From assembly GCA_964534125.1 (NCBI GenBank), contig CAZHOJ010000001.1:372001-436000 (forward strand): 64,000 bases of DNA, written 5' to 3'. The position numbers were made by a program, and so were the translations under genes. Below are positions 15,787 through 24,750 of this stretch, in pieces. The notes under the pieces were generated by a model. The model was not told where the DNA came from and did no database searches. It worked only from the letters and a program-made list of their open reading frames with translations. The DNA is from 2-02-FULL-55-14 sp964534125. GTDB lineage: Bacteria; Bacteroidota; Ignavibacteria; UBA10030. Every line of letters begins with the position of its first letter. The stretch's first letter is position 1.

Positions 15787-15817
15787 GCCCGGAGGAGATC
15801 CGGGCTTCTTTCTTTTC
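15787..15817 (+). terminator. Rho-independent terminator, diverged copy 3
   Basis: Stem GCCCGGA (15787-15793) / TCCGGGC (15799-15805) and the tail TTCTTTCTTTTC. The loop differs from copies 1 and 2 while the stem is kept, which supports function. It lies 18 bases before the end of the convergent kinase gene. Confidence 0.75.
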
Positions 15818-15834
15818 AGCAGAAGTGAAGTCTG

Positions 15835-18834
15835 TCAGCCCATCCTGTCGAGCACCCGGCGGATGGTGGCCAGGATATCGGTAGGGCTGTAGGGTTTTTC
15901 GACAACATCCCGTACTCCCTCCGCCAGCATGCGTGCCTTCATGCGCGGCTCGATGAATCCGCTCGCAAGCACCACCGGCGTGTGCGGATTGACCGCCTTC
16001 AGTCTCCGATAAAGCTCCTCACCGCTCATCTTGGGCAACCCGATATCCGACAGAACGATATCGATCCGGTCACGGTTTCGAAGATACACTGCGAAGCCCT
16101 CCTCTCCATCCCGTGCCCCCAGCACTGAATATCCGTACCTCTCGAATGTGACCTTGTACAGCTCTCGCAGCTCCTGCTCGTCCTCGACGACAAGGATTGT
16201 CTCGTGACCTCCGAGCAATCCTTCATCAGAGCGGTCATCGTCGAGCGCCGCCTCGAGCGTCTTGCCAAGGACCGGGAAGCAGCATCGGAAGGTGGTCCCC
16301 TTCCCCTCCTCGCTCGCCACTGTCACGAATCCTTTGTGCGTCTCCATGATACCGAAAACGACCGCCAGTCCGAGGCCGGTCCCTTTCCCGTACTCTTTGG
16401 TCGAGAAGAACGGCTCGAAGATGCGGGCCTGCGTCTCGGCGTTCATGCCGATACCGGTGTCCGAGACGCTGAGCACGACATACTCGGTGATGGAAGCCTT
16501 CGGCTCCACAGCACGAAGTGACGCACCGCTCACCCGATTCGTCGAGATCGCGAGAACTCCGCCATTGGGCATGGCGTCGCGTCCGTTGAGGCAGAGGTTC
16601 AGCAGCACCTGATGGACCTGCGTCGCGTCGGCCTCGATCGGCGCAAGGTCCTGCTGCACATGGATCTCGACGGAGACCGTGCGTGGGAAGGTTTCATGAA
16701 GAAGCTTCCCGACCTCCCGGACGAGTTCGTTCAGGTCGACAGACTCGTAGACCAACTCCGTCTTCCGCGCAAAGGTCAGCATCTGCCTCACGAGGTTCGA
16801 CCCCCGCCTGCCCGCTTTGGAGACAGCCTCCACGTTCTTCATGAGAGCAGGACGGTCGGCACACCGTTTCTCAAGCTCTGCAGCATGCCCGATAATGATA
16901 CTGAGGATGTTGTTGAAGTCGTGGGCAATACCGCTCGCGAGGGTCCCGAGGCTCTCCATCTTCTGCGACTGGATCACCTGCTTCTGCAATTGCCGGTTCT
17001 TCGTCACATCCCGGAAGCTCCAGACCCTCCCCACAAATGCCTGCCCGACAGTCTGCGGCAGCGAATACCGCTCGAAGATCCTCCCGTCCCTGAACTCCAA
17101 TTCGTCATGACTTTCCGCTCCCGGAGTGGTATACAGCTCCTTCACCTTCTTGAGGAAACCTTCCGGATCCTTCAACTGCTCAAGTACGAACGTCAGTGTT
17201 TTCTCGTCATCACGGGTCGCGAGAATGTCTTCGGGGATGTTCCACATCTTCATGAACCGCTGGTTGTACCGGACGATCCTTCCCCCATTGTCCACGACAA
17301 GGATACCGTCTGCCGTCGACTCGAGCGTTGCCGCGAGAAGCGACAGTGAATGCTCCATGTTCTCAGCCGTACGCTTGCGGTCGATGGCATGCGCGATCTC
17401 GGACGAGACGAACTCGAGCATCTGCTGCTCACGCACCCCGTATGCCTTCGGGTCTGTGTAGTGCTGAACGGCCAGGACGCCGATCACCTTCCCGTCCACC
17501 TTCAGCGGAACGCCGAGCCATACGGCCGAAGGTACTCCGACGATGTCCGCCTCGCCCAACCGGGCGAGCTCTGCAGTGACGGCATCGTCGCAGAGCACGG
17601 ACTTGCCGGTCCGCAGGATGTAATCGGTCAGGCCGTGGCCTGGCTTTCCCGGAGGAGAGACCGTGTCGACCTCATCGACGAAATAGGGGAAGGAGACGAT
17701 GTCCGTCGCATCATCGTACAATGCAATGAAGAAATTCTTGGCGTCGATCGCCTGCGAAACGATCCGGTGGATCTCGGCGAACAGCTCTTCCAGCGTGATC
17801 GAGCTCGCAGAGGCACGGGCCACCTCATAGATCGTCCGTTGGAGGGTATCCGCCTGGATCCGGGCCGTGACATCCTGCTTGATGGCGATGAAGTGTGTTA
17901 TCTCCCCGCGGTCGTCCGTCACAGGAGTTATGGACTGCTCCTCCGTGTAGAGCGTTCCGTCCTTCCGCCGATTGACGATCTCTCCATGCCAGACCTTCCC
18001 CGCGAGGATCGTCTTCCAGAGGTTTTCGAAGAACTCCTTGTCGTGAATCCCGGAACGAATGAGGTCACGAGGATTCCTGCCGATGGCCTCTTCGCCTGAA
18101 AATCCTGTGAGTGCTGCCATCGCCGGATTCACCCACTGGATCCTACCCTCACGGTCGGTGATCACGATGGCATTTGCTGCTGCGTTCAGGGCCGCGCTTT
18201 GCAGGCGAAGGAGAGACTCTGCAAGGCGCCTCTCCTGGATCTGCCTTTCCAGTTCTGCTGCATGCGCCTTGCTCCGTTCGAGCAGCGCCGCATTCTCGAT
18301 GACCAGGGCCGCCTGGTTGGAAATGGTGCTGCAGAAATTGATGTCGCCCGGGGAGAAACCCCGGACATGCTCTACTGTCCCCACGATAAGGATGCCAAGG
18401 ACCCGGTCCTCTATGACCAGTGGGAGGTAGAGGATCGAACGGAGTCCCCGGCCGTCAACGATCTCCCGTTCTTCGGGTGAGAATGGCTCATCAGAAGCGT
18501 CCGTAACGATCACCGGGACCTGCACATCGAGCGAATGCCGGATGTGCGGGTGCTTGTCCAGCGGTGTATGACGAAAGGTCTCGGGGAGATCGGCCGGGAG
18601 CGGGGGCGTCGTTGCCCTGAGGGTGAGACGTCCGCCGTCGATGAGGTAGATAGCCCCTGTATCGAGCTCCAGGAGCTGGACGGTCTTCTCCACGATCGTC
18701 TGCAGGACCGTCTGCATGTCGAGTGTCTGCACCAGGGCCTGGCTCGCCTCGAGCAGGATGGAGAGCCCGTGGTGCGCCAGTCCGCCGGATCCTTCCGTAG
18801 GGATCGTGCGATCTATGTTCACTTTCTTCGGCAT
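15835..18834 (-). CDS. Multi-sensor hybrid histidine kinase (GAF-PAS-GAF-PAS-HK-REC)
   Basis: 999 aa from the ATG at 18834 (MPKKVNIDR). A TTG at 18921 with GGGGA upstream would add 29 residues; the start is uncertain. Domains in order: GAF (about 20-190), PAS (about 215-340, ITDREGRIQWVNPAMAALTG), GAF (about 345-510), PAS (about 520-640, VDNGGRIVRYNQRFMKMWN), HisKA with the acceptor His in LASGIAHDFNNIL, ATPase domain with N, G1 (DTGIGM), F and G2 boxes, and a C-terminal receiver (VVEDEQ, phosphoacceptor D in VLSDIGLPKMSG, K in VVEKPYSP). No membrane segment: cytoplasmic. No partner regulator is adjacent, so its output is unknown. Transcribed toward the tRNA repeat region. Confidence 0.9.
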   Translation of the reverse strand: MPKKVNIDRTIPTEGSGGLAHHGLSILLEASQALVQTLDMQTVLQTIVEKTVQLLELDTGAIYLIDGGRLTLRATTPPLPADLPETFRHTPLDKHPHIRHSLDVQVPVIVTDASDEPFSPEEREIVDGRGLRSILYLPLVIEDRVLGILIVGTVEHVRGFSPGDINFCSTISNQAALVIENAALLERSKAHAAELERQIQERRLAESLLRLQSAALNAAANAIVITDREGRIQWVNPAMAALTGFSGEEAIGRNPRDLIRSGIHDKEFFENLWKTILAGKVWHGEIVNRRKDGTLYTEEQSITPVTDDRGEITHFIAIKQDVTARIQADTLQRTIYEVARASASSITLEELFAEIHRIVSQAIDAKNFFIALYDDATDIVSFPYFVDEVDTVSPPGKPGHGLTDYILRTGKSVLCDDAVTAELARLGEADIVGVPSAVWLGVPLKVDGKVIGVLAVQHYTDPKAYGVREQQMLEFVSSEIAHAIDRKRTAENMEHSLSLLAATLESTADGILVVDNGGRIVRYNQRFMKMWNIPEDILATRDDEKTLTFVLEQLKDPEGFLKKVKELYTTPGAESHDELEFRDGRIFERYSLPQTVGQAFVGRVWSFRDVTKNRQLQKQVIQSQKMESLGTLASGIAHDFNNILSIIIGHAAELEKRCADRPALMKNVEAVSKAGRRGSNLVRQMLTFARKTELVYESVDLNELVREVGKLLHETFPRTVSVEIHVQQDLAPIEADATQVHQVLLNLCLNGRDAMPNGGVLAISTNRVSGASLRAVEPKASITEYVVLSVSDTGIGMNAETQARIFEPFFSTKEYGKGTGLGLAVVFGIMETHKGFVTVASEEGKGTTFRCCFPVLGKTLEAALDDDRSDEGLLGGHETILVVEDEQELRELYKVTFERYGYSVLGARDGEEGFAVYLRNRDRIDIVLSDIGLPKMSGEELYRRLKAVNPHTPVVLASGFIEPRMKARMLAEGVRDVVEKPYSPTDILATIRRVLDRMG

Positions 18835-19152
18835 CGGCAGGTTCGACCGTTCCGTCGCTGCAGCATGGTGAGGAAGAGAACTTCCATGAAGGAACATACG
18901 CCCAGAAGAATCGGATTTCAAGAATCATTCCCCGAATGACACCGGCCTCAATCAGGCCGAACGAATCACCATTCGCGCGGCGCGGCCGATCTGACCTCCT
19001 CCGCCTGGCTGTCTGAAGACTGCCCGGATAGAGCGGACCGTTCCGGCACGGGCCGGTTTTCGCAATCCCGGGACGAGCGGAGCCTCCATTCTTTGATTCT
19101 TATGATTCTGTTTCAGAAGTTGCACTTGTCATTCGTCGTCCCGGAGATTCTC
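18835..19152. other. Divergent intergenic region
   Basis: 318 bases between the hybrid kinase (-) and the Lol-like operon (+). It contains a short GGCCT-CAATC-AGGCC inverted repeat (about 18950-18964) and presumably two promoters. I could not fix a convincing -35/-10 pair for either gene. Confidence 0.5.
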
Positions 19153-19908
19153 ATGGTCGTCCGCCTCCCGATCCTCCCGTTCTTCCTTGTCTTTTTTCCC
19201 TCCCTGCTGAGCGCCCAAACGGCGTTTGACATCGTGAAACGCGCAGAAGATCTGCTGAGGGGAGAGTCGTCGAAAGGCACGTTCCGCATGACGATCGTCA
19301 CCCCCGACTATGAACGCACGATGGTCATGGACGCATGGTGGGTGGGGACAGAGAAGGCCCTCATTTCCATCACATCTCCCCGCCGGGAAGCCGGCAATAA
19401 GACGCTGAAGGTCGGGAACGAGCTCTGGATGTACCTCCGCAACACGGAGACCACCATCAAGGTCCCACCATCGATGATGCTCCAATCCTGGAACGGCTCG
19501 GACTTCACGAATGACGACCTCGTGCGCGAGTCCAGCATCGCCAGGGACTATACGATGGAGATCCTCGGGACCGACACCATCGAAGGTGTCGCGGCCTGGA
19601 AGATCGGGCTCACTCCGAAACCCGAAGCTGCCGTCGTCTGGGGCCGTCTCCTCGAATGGATACGCAAGCCCGACTATCTGCCGACAAGGGCTGAATACTA
19701 CGATGAGAAGGGGGCCCTGGTGCGGACGATGACCTTCACTGACATACGGTCGTTCCATGGCAGGCGCCTCCCGGCAATCCAAACGATGATCAACAATGCC
19801 AGGCCGGGGCATTCCACGACCTTCGAGTACATCGACGTGCAGTTCGATATCCCCATCAGCGACCGCATCTTTTCCTTCCGGGAACTGGAACGCGGGAGGA
19901 ACCGGTGA
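19153..19908 (+). CDS. LolA-like outer-membrane lipoprotein-sorting protein
   Basis: 251 aa. The ATG at 19153 is preceded by CCGGAG at a good distance and starts the signal peptide (MVVRLPILPFFLVFF, PSLLSAQ); an upstream in-frame Met would spoil it. The mature part matches the LolA/LolB-like half-barrel family (PF17131 type): RMTIVTPDYERTMVMDAWW, WMYLRNTETTIKVPPSMM, NGSDFTNDDLVRESSI, PDYLPTRAEYYDEKG. These proteins carry lipids or lipoproteins across the periplasm. It overlaps the first permease gene by four bases (GTGA), so it is the dedicated carrier of the ABC transporter encoded next. Confidence 0.85.
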   Translation: MVVRLPILPFFLVFFPSLLSAQTAFDIVKRAEDLLRGESSKGTFRMTIVTPDYERTMVMDAWWVGTEKALISITSPRREAGNKTLKVGNELWMYLRNTETTIKVPPSMMLQSWNGSDFTNDDLVRESSIARDYTMEILGTDTIEGVAAWKIGLTPKPEAAVVWGRLLEWIRKPDYLPTRAEYYDEKGALVRTMTFTDIRSFHGRRLPAIQTMINNARPGHSTTFEYIDVQFDIPISDRIFSFRELERGRNR

Positions 19909-21134
19909 CCCTGCAGGCGACACTCGCGTGGCGCAACATCTGGCGGAACAGGCGCCGCTCGGTCATCACCATCCTCGCCGTCACCTTTGCCGTGATGCTC
20001 TCCATCGCCATGCGCGGCATCCAGCTGGGGACGTATGAGGTCAACATCCGGCACATGGCCAACCTGTTCATCGGCTACGTCCAAGTCCAGCAGGAAGGCT
20101 TTCGGGACAATCCCACGCTGCGGAACAGCTACCGGTCGGACGATTCTCTCCTTGCATCCCTCGCCTCCGACCCGCGCGTGACCGGCGTCTCTCAACGCAT
20201 CCTGAGCGATGGACTGGCCAGCTACGGGGACCAGTCTCAGGGTGTCATGATCGTCGCTTTCGATCCCATGGCCGAGGCAGAGGCGTCGACCATGATGGAA
20301 CGGATACAGGAAGGCCGTTTCTTCCGCAGCAGCGATGCTGACGAGATCGTGGTGGGGGAAAAACTTCTCCGCAATCTCGGCGCCTCTCTCGGGGACGACG
20401 TCGTCGTTCTTGCGCAGGGGTATGACGGATCCCTCGGCAACCTGCGGTTCACGATCGTCGGGACCGTCAAGACCGGGATGCCGGAATTCGACAGGGCTGC
20501 GATCTTCATGGGCCTGGCAGCGGCCCAGGACCTTCTCGTCATGTACGGCCGTGTCCACACGACGGTCGTCCGCCTCGACGACCTTCAGGACATTCCGGAT
20601 ATCGTGGAGACGCTCGGGTCAATACTGCGAGAGAGCGGACGCATCGCCCTGCCGTGGAACAAGGTCTCGCCCGAGTTCGAACAGGCGATCAAGCTGGACA
20701 ATGTCAGCGGTATTCTTATGCTGGCGATCCTCATCGCTGTCGTTGCATTCGGCATCACGAACACAGTGCTGATGTCCGTGACCGAGCGGTTCAGAGAGTT
20801 CGGCATCATGCTGGCGGTCGGGATGCCCCAGCAGCGACTTCTGAACCTTGTCATGCTGGAAACAACCTACATCCTGCTCATCGGGCTGGTCCTCGGCAAC
20901 ATCCTTGCGGTGGGCATCAATTACTGGCTGATGGTGAGTCCGATCGAGTTCGGAGGCGAATTTCAGGCGATGTACGAAGAATACGGTTTCTTGCCAGTGA
21001 TCCAATCGACAATCAGGCTGAGCTCCTTCCTGAACACCACCCTCTCAATGGTCCTTATATCCATCGCGGCAACGATCTACCCGCTCGTCAAGCTGGGACG
21101 GCTGGAGCCGCTCAAAGGGATACGGTATACGTGA
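19905..21134 (+). CDS. FtsX/LolCE-type ABC transporter permease (1)
   Basis: 409 aa with a GTG start overlapping the previous stop. Layout: cytoplasmic start with the motif LAWRNIWRNRRRS, one membrane helix, a periplasmic MacB-like domain of about 230 residues, then three C-terminal helices with the FtsX-fold signature (ITNTVLMSVTERFREFGIML). This is the LolC/E, MacB topology of type VII ABC systems, which move substrates from the outer face of the inner membrane to a periplasmic carrier. It pairs with the paralog that starts one base later and the ATPase at 22368. Confidence 0.88.
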   Translation: MTLQATLAWRNIWRNRRRSVITILAVTFAVMLSIAMRGIQLGTYEVNIRHMANLFIGYVQVQQEGFRDNPTLRNSYRSDDSLLASLASDPRVTGVSQRILSDGLASYGDQSQGVMIVAFDPMAEAEASTMMERIQEGRFFRSSDADEIVVGEKLLRNLGASLGDDVVVLAQGYDGSLGNLRFTIVGTVKTGMPEFDRAAIFMGLAAAQDLLVMYGRVHTTVVRLDDLQDIPDIVETLGSILRESGRIALPWNKVSPEFEQAIKLDNVSGILMLAILIAVVAFGITNTVLMSVTERFREFGIMLAVGMPQQRLLNLVMLETTYILLIGLVLGNILAVGINYWLMVSPIEFGGEFQAMYEEYGFLPVIQSTIRLSSFLNTTLSMVLISIAATIYPLVKLGRLEPLKGIRYT

Positions 21135-22348
21135 TGATCTGGACGCTTGCGTGGCGGAATATCTGGCGAAACACCCGCCGATCGGTCATCATCATGACGT
21201 CAGTGATCGTTGGCGTCATCGCGACGGTCCTCACAGACACGCTGACCCGCGGCATGATCGTACAGATATTGGAGAACCAGATTGGTTCCCACGTCTCGTA
21301 CATCCAGATCCACCGTCAGGGCTTTAATGACAATCCAACGGTCCAAAGCACCCTGCCCGACGCAGACGAAGTCATGGAGGCTGTCTCTGTCATCCCCTCC
21401 GTCCGTGCGTACAGCACGCGGGTGCTGACATTCGGCCTCATGAGCAGCGCCACGAGCTCCTCCGGTGTCAGTATTGTCGGGATCTCGCCTGAGAAGGAAC
21501 GCACTGTCACATCGATCGCCTCCTCGATCGTCCTGGGTGAGTACCTCTCAGGACTCCCGAACGAGGTAGTCATCGGCAGGGAGCTTGCCGAGAAGCTGGG
21601 TGTCGGTCTCGGGGACAAGATCGTCGGCATGGCATCCGCTGTCGACGGCCACGTCGGCTCTGATGTCTTCCGGATTGTGGGACTGTACGAAACCTTCAGC
21701 AGCGAGTTCGACAAATCCTATGTGTACGTGCCGATAGGGAACGCACAGACATTCCTCAGCATGGGGTCGGATATTTCCGAGGTGGCCATCGTCCTGGACG
21801 ACCGCGCACAGATCGACAACGTCAAGGCCCGCTTGCGAGGAGACCTGGGCGACCGGTACGAGGTCCTGTCGTACACCGACATCCTTCCGTTGCTGGTCCT
21901 GCAGATGAACATCTACCAGGAATCGATGGGCATCTTCTATGCGATCATCGGCTTCGCCCTTATCTTCGGCATCATCAATACGATGCTGATGAGCGTGTTC
22001 GAACGGATACGTGAGTTCGGCGTCCTGATGGCGATCGGGATGAAGCAGGGCCGGCTCTTCCGCATGATCGTCCTGGAAGCGTTCTTCCTGGGGATGATCG
22101 GCACGGCCATCGGATTTGTGCTCGGATATCTTCTGTATCTGTGGCTTGCTGCGACGGGCATCGACCTGAGCATATTCTCGGAAGGCCTGAAATCGTTCGG
22201 CGTGGGGGCTGTCATCTACCCCGTCATGACGTGGGATGTGATGGCCAACGCCCTGATCATCATCCCCCTGATGGCCGTTCTGGGATCGTTGTACCCGTCC
22301 TACAGGGCCATCCGGCTCGAGCCGATCGACGCCATCAGGTACGTGTAG
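21134..22348 (+). CDS. FtsX/LolCE-type ABC transporter permease (2)
   Basis: 404 aa. The ATG at 21134 shares its A with the preceding TGA, so translation is coupled; a longer open frame upstream merely overlaps the first permease. It has the same architecture and opening motif (LAWRNIWRNTRRS) as its neighbour and the same FtsX motif (IINTMLMSVFERIREFGVLM). The two probably form a heterodimer like LolC/LolE. The periplasmic domains differ, fitting division of labour between carrier docking and substrate entry. Confidence 0.88.
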   Translation: MIWTLAWRNIWRNTRRSVIIMTSVIVGVIATVLTDTLTRGMIVQILENQIGSHVSYIQIHRQGFNDNPTVQSTLPDADEVMEAVSVIPSVRAYSTRVLTFGLMSSATSSSGVSIVGISPEKERTVTSIASSIVLGEYLSGLPNEVVIGRELAEKLGVGLGDKIVGMASAVDGHVGSDVFRIVGLYETFSSEFDKSYVYVPIGNAQTFLSMGSDISEVAIVLDDRAQIDNVKARLRGDLGDRYEVLSYTDILPLLVLQMNIYQESMGIFYAIIGFALIFGIINTMLMSVFERIREFGVLMAIGMKQGRLFRMIVLEAFFLGMIGTAIGFVLGYLLYLWLAATGIDLSIFSEGLKSFGVGAVIYPVMTWDVMANALIIIPLMAVLGSLYPSYRAIRLEPIDAIRYV

Positions 22349-22367
22349 ACGTATAAAGGAAGACAAC

Positions 22368-23054
22368 ATGAGCATCATTGCTGTCGAGCATCTTGATAAG
22401 ACGTACGAGGACAACGGAATCCCGGTGCACGCTCTGCGCGGCGTCTCTGTGACCATCGATCAGGGGGAGTTCCTGGTGATCGCAGGGCCGTCGGGCTCGG
22501 GCAAAACAACACTGCTCAACCTGATCGGAGCTCTGGACAAACCATCATCCGGCCGTATTCTGTTCGATGGAGAGGACCTTGGAACGAAGACGAAAGTGGA
22601 ACTGTCGGACCTGCGGCTGAAGAAGCTCGGCTTCATCTTTCAGGCCTACAACCTCATCCCCGTTCTCTCTGCCCTGGAGAATATCGAATTCACAATGATG
22701 CTCCTTGGAGTCGATCCGAGAGAACGGATGGAGCGCTCGATGGAGGTCATGAAGGAGCTTGGCATCGACGACCTGGCCCACAAGCGCCCGAACGAGATGA
22801 GCGGCGGCCAGCAGCAGCGTGTCGCCATCGCACGGGCCATCGTAACAAAGCCCACTGTCGTGCTCGCCGATGAACCGACCGCCAACCTCGATTCGGCGAC
22901 GGGGGCGGCTCTCCTGGATATGATGGAACGGATGAACGCCGACCGTGGCATCACCTTCCTCTTCTCTTCACATGATCCGCAGGTGATCGAGCGGGGCAGA
23001 CGCGTCGTCCACCTGCACGACGGACAGGTCACCTCCGATTCGATACGAACGTGA
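22368..23054 (+). CDS. LolD-like ABC transporter ATPase
   Basis: 228 aa. Walker A GPSGSGKTT, Q-loop FIFQAYNLIP, signature MSGGQQQRVAIARA, Walker B VVLADEPTANLD and a switch His (SSHD) are all present. The sequence and size match the LolD/MacB ATPase class that energises FtsX-type permeases. It lies 19 bases after the second permease and overlaps the barrel gene by four bases (GTGA). Confidence 0.93.
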   Translation: MSIIAVEHLDKTYEDNGIPVHALRGVSVTIDQGEFLVIAGPSGSGKTTLLNLIGALDKPSSGRILFDGEDLGTKTKVELSDLRLKKLGFIFQAYNLIPVLSALENIEFTMMLLGVDPRERMERSMEVMKELGIDDLAHKRPNEMSGGQQQRVAIARAIVTKPTVVLADEPTANLDSATGAALLDMMERMNADRGITFLFSSHDPQVIERGRRVVHLHDGQVTSDSIRT

Positions 23055-24244
23055 GTCCCGACAGGTCCAGCCCTGCAGTTCCTCCTCCGTTCCGCCGGGC
23101 ATTCCTGGCCGGACTGTGGCTCATGCTCCTCGTCTTTCCCGAACCCGTCGCCGCGCAACCCCGCGCGGGGTTCTCAGGGTATGTCGTCCAGTTCCCTGTC
23201 TACCAGCGCTTCGATGAAGACCTCGCACGGCTCTTCCGCTACCGGCCGGACCAGGCGTTCGACCTCACCCGCCTGCGGATCCGTCCATGGGTGGAATTCG
23301 GACCCGAGACCTACCTCCAGGCCGAATATGAGGTCAGCGCCCTGTACGTCCTGAACGACATCGGCTTCGTGGGCCCCACAGCGAGCACACCGAGACAGAT
23401 CGTCGACCTGCGATGGGACCCCGCAACAGGCAGCCGATGGTTCGTTCAGCATTTCGTCGACCGACTGTTCTTCCGAACGCTCGCGGGCCCGGTCGATCTC
23501 AGAGTCGGCCGCCAGCGGATCGCCTGGGGTTCAGGCCGCGTCTGGAATCCGACCGATCTGTTCAATCCGCTGAATCCGACGACCTTCAGCAAGATCGAGA
23601 AAGATGGGGTCGATGCGGCCGTGGCGAAGGTCGGTTTCGGGGAGTTCACCGATGCAACGATCGTCTGGAACCCTCAGAAGGACCGTCCGAGCAACTATGG
23701 GATGCGAGTGCGGACGAATGCATATGGCTTCGACGGAGCCATCGTTGCCGGATACTTCGACGAGAGAAAGGTCCTCGGTGTGGACGTGACAGGAAGCGTT
23801 CTCGACGCCGGCGTCAGGTTCGAGATGTCCGCGGCGCTGGGGAAGACTTCCCGGGAGCCGAACGTGGTACGGTGGGTGTTCGGAATGGACAATCAGTTCA
23901 CATCAGCGCTATACGGGATGTTCGAGGTGCAGTACAACGGCGCTGGAGCGACAGACCCGAGGCGGTACGACCTTCTCAGGTTGCTGTCAGGAGAGATCAT
24001 CAATGTCGGCAAGCAGTATGGCACGCTGCAGGCGTCGTACCTCATCAGCCCGCTGCTGACGGCATCGGCTTCGTGGATGCAGAGCTGGACGGACGGAAGC
24101 GGATTCTACGGAGGGACGGTGCAATACAGCATCACAGATGAAACAGCCGCATCACTTGGAGTGCAGTATTTCCACGGGGCATTCCTGACGGAGTTCAGGT
24201 ACTTCCCGACGAGCGTGTTTGTGAGGGTGGATACGTACTTCTGA
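23051..24244 (+). CDS. Outer-membrane beta-barrel protein of the Lol-like operon
   Basis: 397 aa, GTG start overlapping the ATPase stop. Signal peptide within residues 1-36 (LAGLWLMLLVFPEPVAAQP). The mature part is rich in alternating aromatic strands and carries the motif GRQRIAWGSGRVWNPTDLFNP, seen in DUF1302/alginate-export-like porins. It ends in a terminal Phe (VRVDTYF), the usual barrel assembly signal. In Proteobacteria, barrels of this kind are often encoded with LolA-like carriers and RND pumps; here the pump is an FtsX-type ABC system. It would be the outer-membrane acceptor or exit of the pathway. Confidence 0.8.
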   Translation: MSPDRSSPAVPPPFRRAFLAGLWLMLLVFPEPVAAQPRAGFSGYVVQFPVYQRFDEDLARLFRYRPDQAFDLTRLRIRPWVEFGPETYLQAEYEVSALYVLNDIGFVGPTASTPRQIVDLRWDPATGSRWFVQHFVDRLFFRTLAGPVDLRVGRQRIAWGSGRVWNPTDLFNPLNPTTFSKIEKDGVDAAVAKVGFGEFTDATIVWNPQKDRPSNYGMRVRTNAYGFDGAIVAGYFDERKVLGVDVTGSVLDAGVRFEMSAALGKTSREPNVVRWVFGMDNQFTSALYGMFEVQYNGAGATDPRRYDLLRLLSGEIINVGKQYGTLQASYLISPLLTASASWMQSWTDGSGFYGGTVQYSITDETAASLGVQYFHGAFLTEFRYFPTSVFVRVDTYF

Positions 24245-24278
24245 GGTCAGCAGGGGGCGGGGCGCAGGGGGACGGGAG
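24241..24278 (+). repeat. Left arm of a G-rich inverted repeat around the four-helix gene
   Basis: CTGAGGTCAGCAGGGGGCGG and following bases match, in inverse orientation, 24719-24750 (minus strand CTGATCAGCGGGGGGCGGGG and on). About 30 bases align with a two-base gap and a few mismatches. The arms enclose the single gene at 24290-24646. Each arm begins at the stop codon of a convergent flanking gene. Confidence 0.6.
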
Positions 24279-24289
24279 CAGTCGGCCAT

Positions 24290-24646
24290 TCAGAGGCATC
24301 TCTGGAGGGTGGTTATCTCGCGCGAGAGGATCTCTGCCTTGTCCCAAAGATCGTCCCTCGTTTCTCGATCGATATGTCCGCGCATTTCAAGGATGTGCAG
24401 GATATTTGCCAATTCGAACGTCGAACGGCGCGCGAACCCGAGAAACCTCGAAAAATCCCGGACGCTGGCTGAGCCGCTTCCCTCCGCAATGTTGTTCGAA
24501 ATGCTCATGGCTACACCCCTCGTTTGCTCGGCGAATCTGAAGAGCTTTTTCTGCTCCAGCACATCTGCGATGTCGATCACTGCATTCCCGAGATCGATGG
24601 CCATCCTCCACACTTCGAGATTCTGAAAACGAAAACTCGTCGACAT
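24290..24646 (-). CDS. Four-helix bundle protein (23S rRNA IVS type)
   Basis: 118 aa. A typical member of the small four-helix-bundle family first seen as ORFs in 23S rRNA intervening sequences: FQNLEVWRMAIDLGNAVIDI at the start, then FRFAEQTRGVAMSISNNIAEG, and SRFLGFARRSTFELANIL near the middle. These markers and the length fit the family. The biochemical function is unknown; the proteins assemble as pentamers in known structures. The gene lies alone, opposite in direction to the Lol-like operon, between G-rich inverted arms, which suggests it moved in as a small cassette. Confidence 0.92.
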   Translation of the reverse strand: MSTSFRFQNLEVWRMAIDLGNAVIDIADVLEQKKLFRFAEQTRGVAMSISNNIAEGSGSASVRDFSRFLGFARRSTFELANILHILEMRGHIDRETRDDLWDKAEILSREITTLQRCL

Positions 24647-24718
24647 TCTCCCCCCTTGAGTAGACAGAGAGAATGAGCTAAAGGTTCATAAGAGATACAA
24701 CTGCTCAGTCTATCACGC

Positions 24719-24750
24719 CTCCCCCCAGCTCCCCGCCCCCCGCTGATCAG
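24719..24750 (-). repeat. Right arm of the G-rich inverted repeat
   Basis: Reverse partner of 24241-24278. It ends at the stop codon of the DUF5916 gene. Confidence 0.6.

Noticed and set aside
20654..21133. Long N-terminal extension of the second permease
   Set aside because: The extra 160 codons overlap the first permease in another frame; the ATG at 21134 gives the family start LAWRNIWRN.
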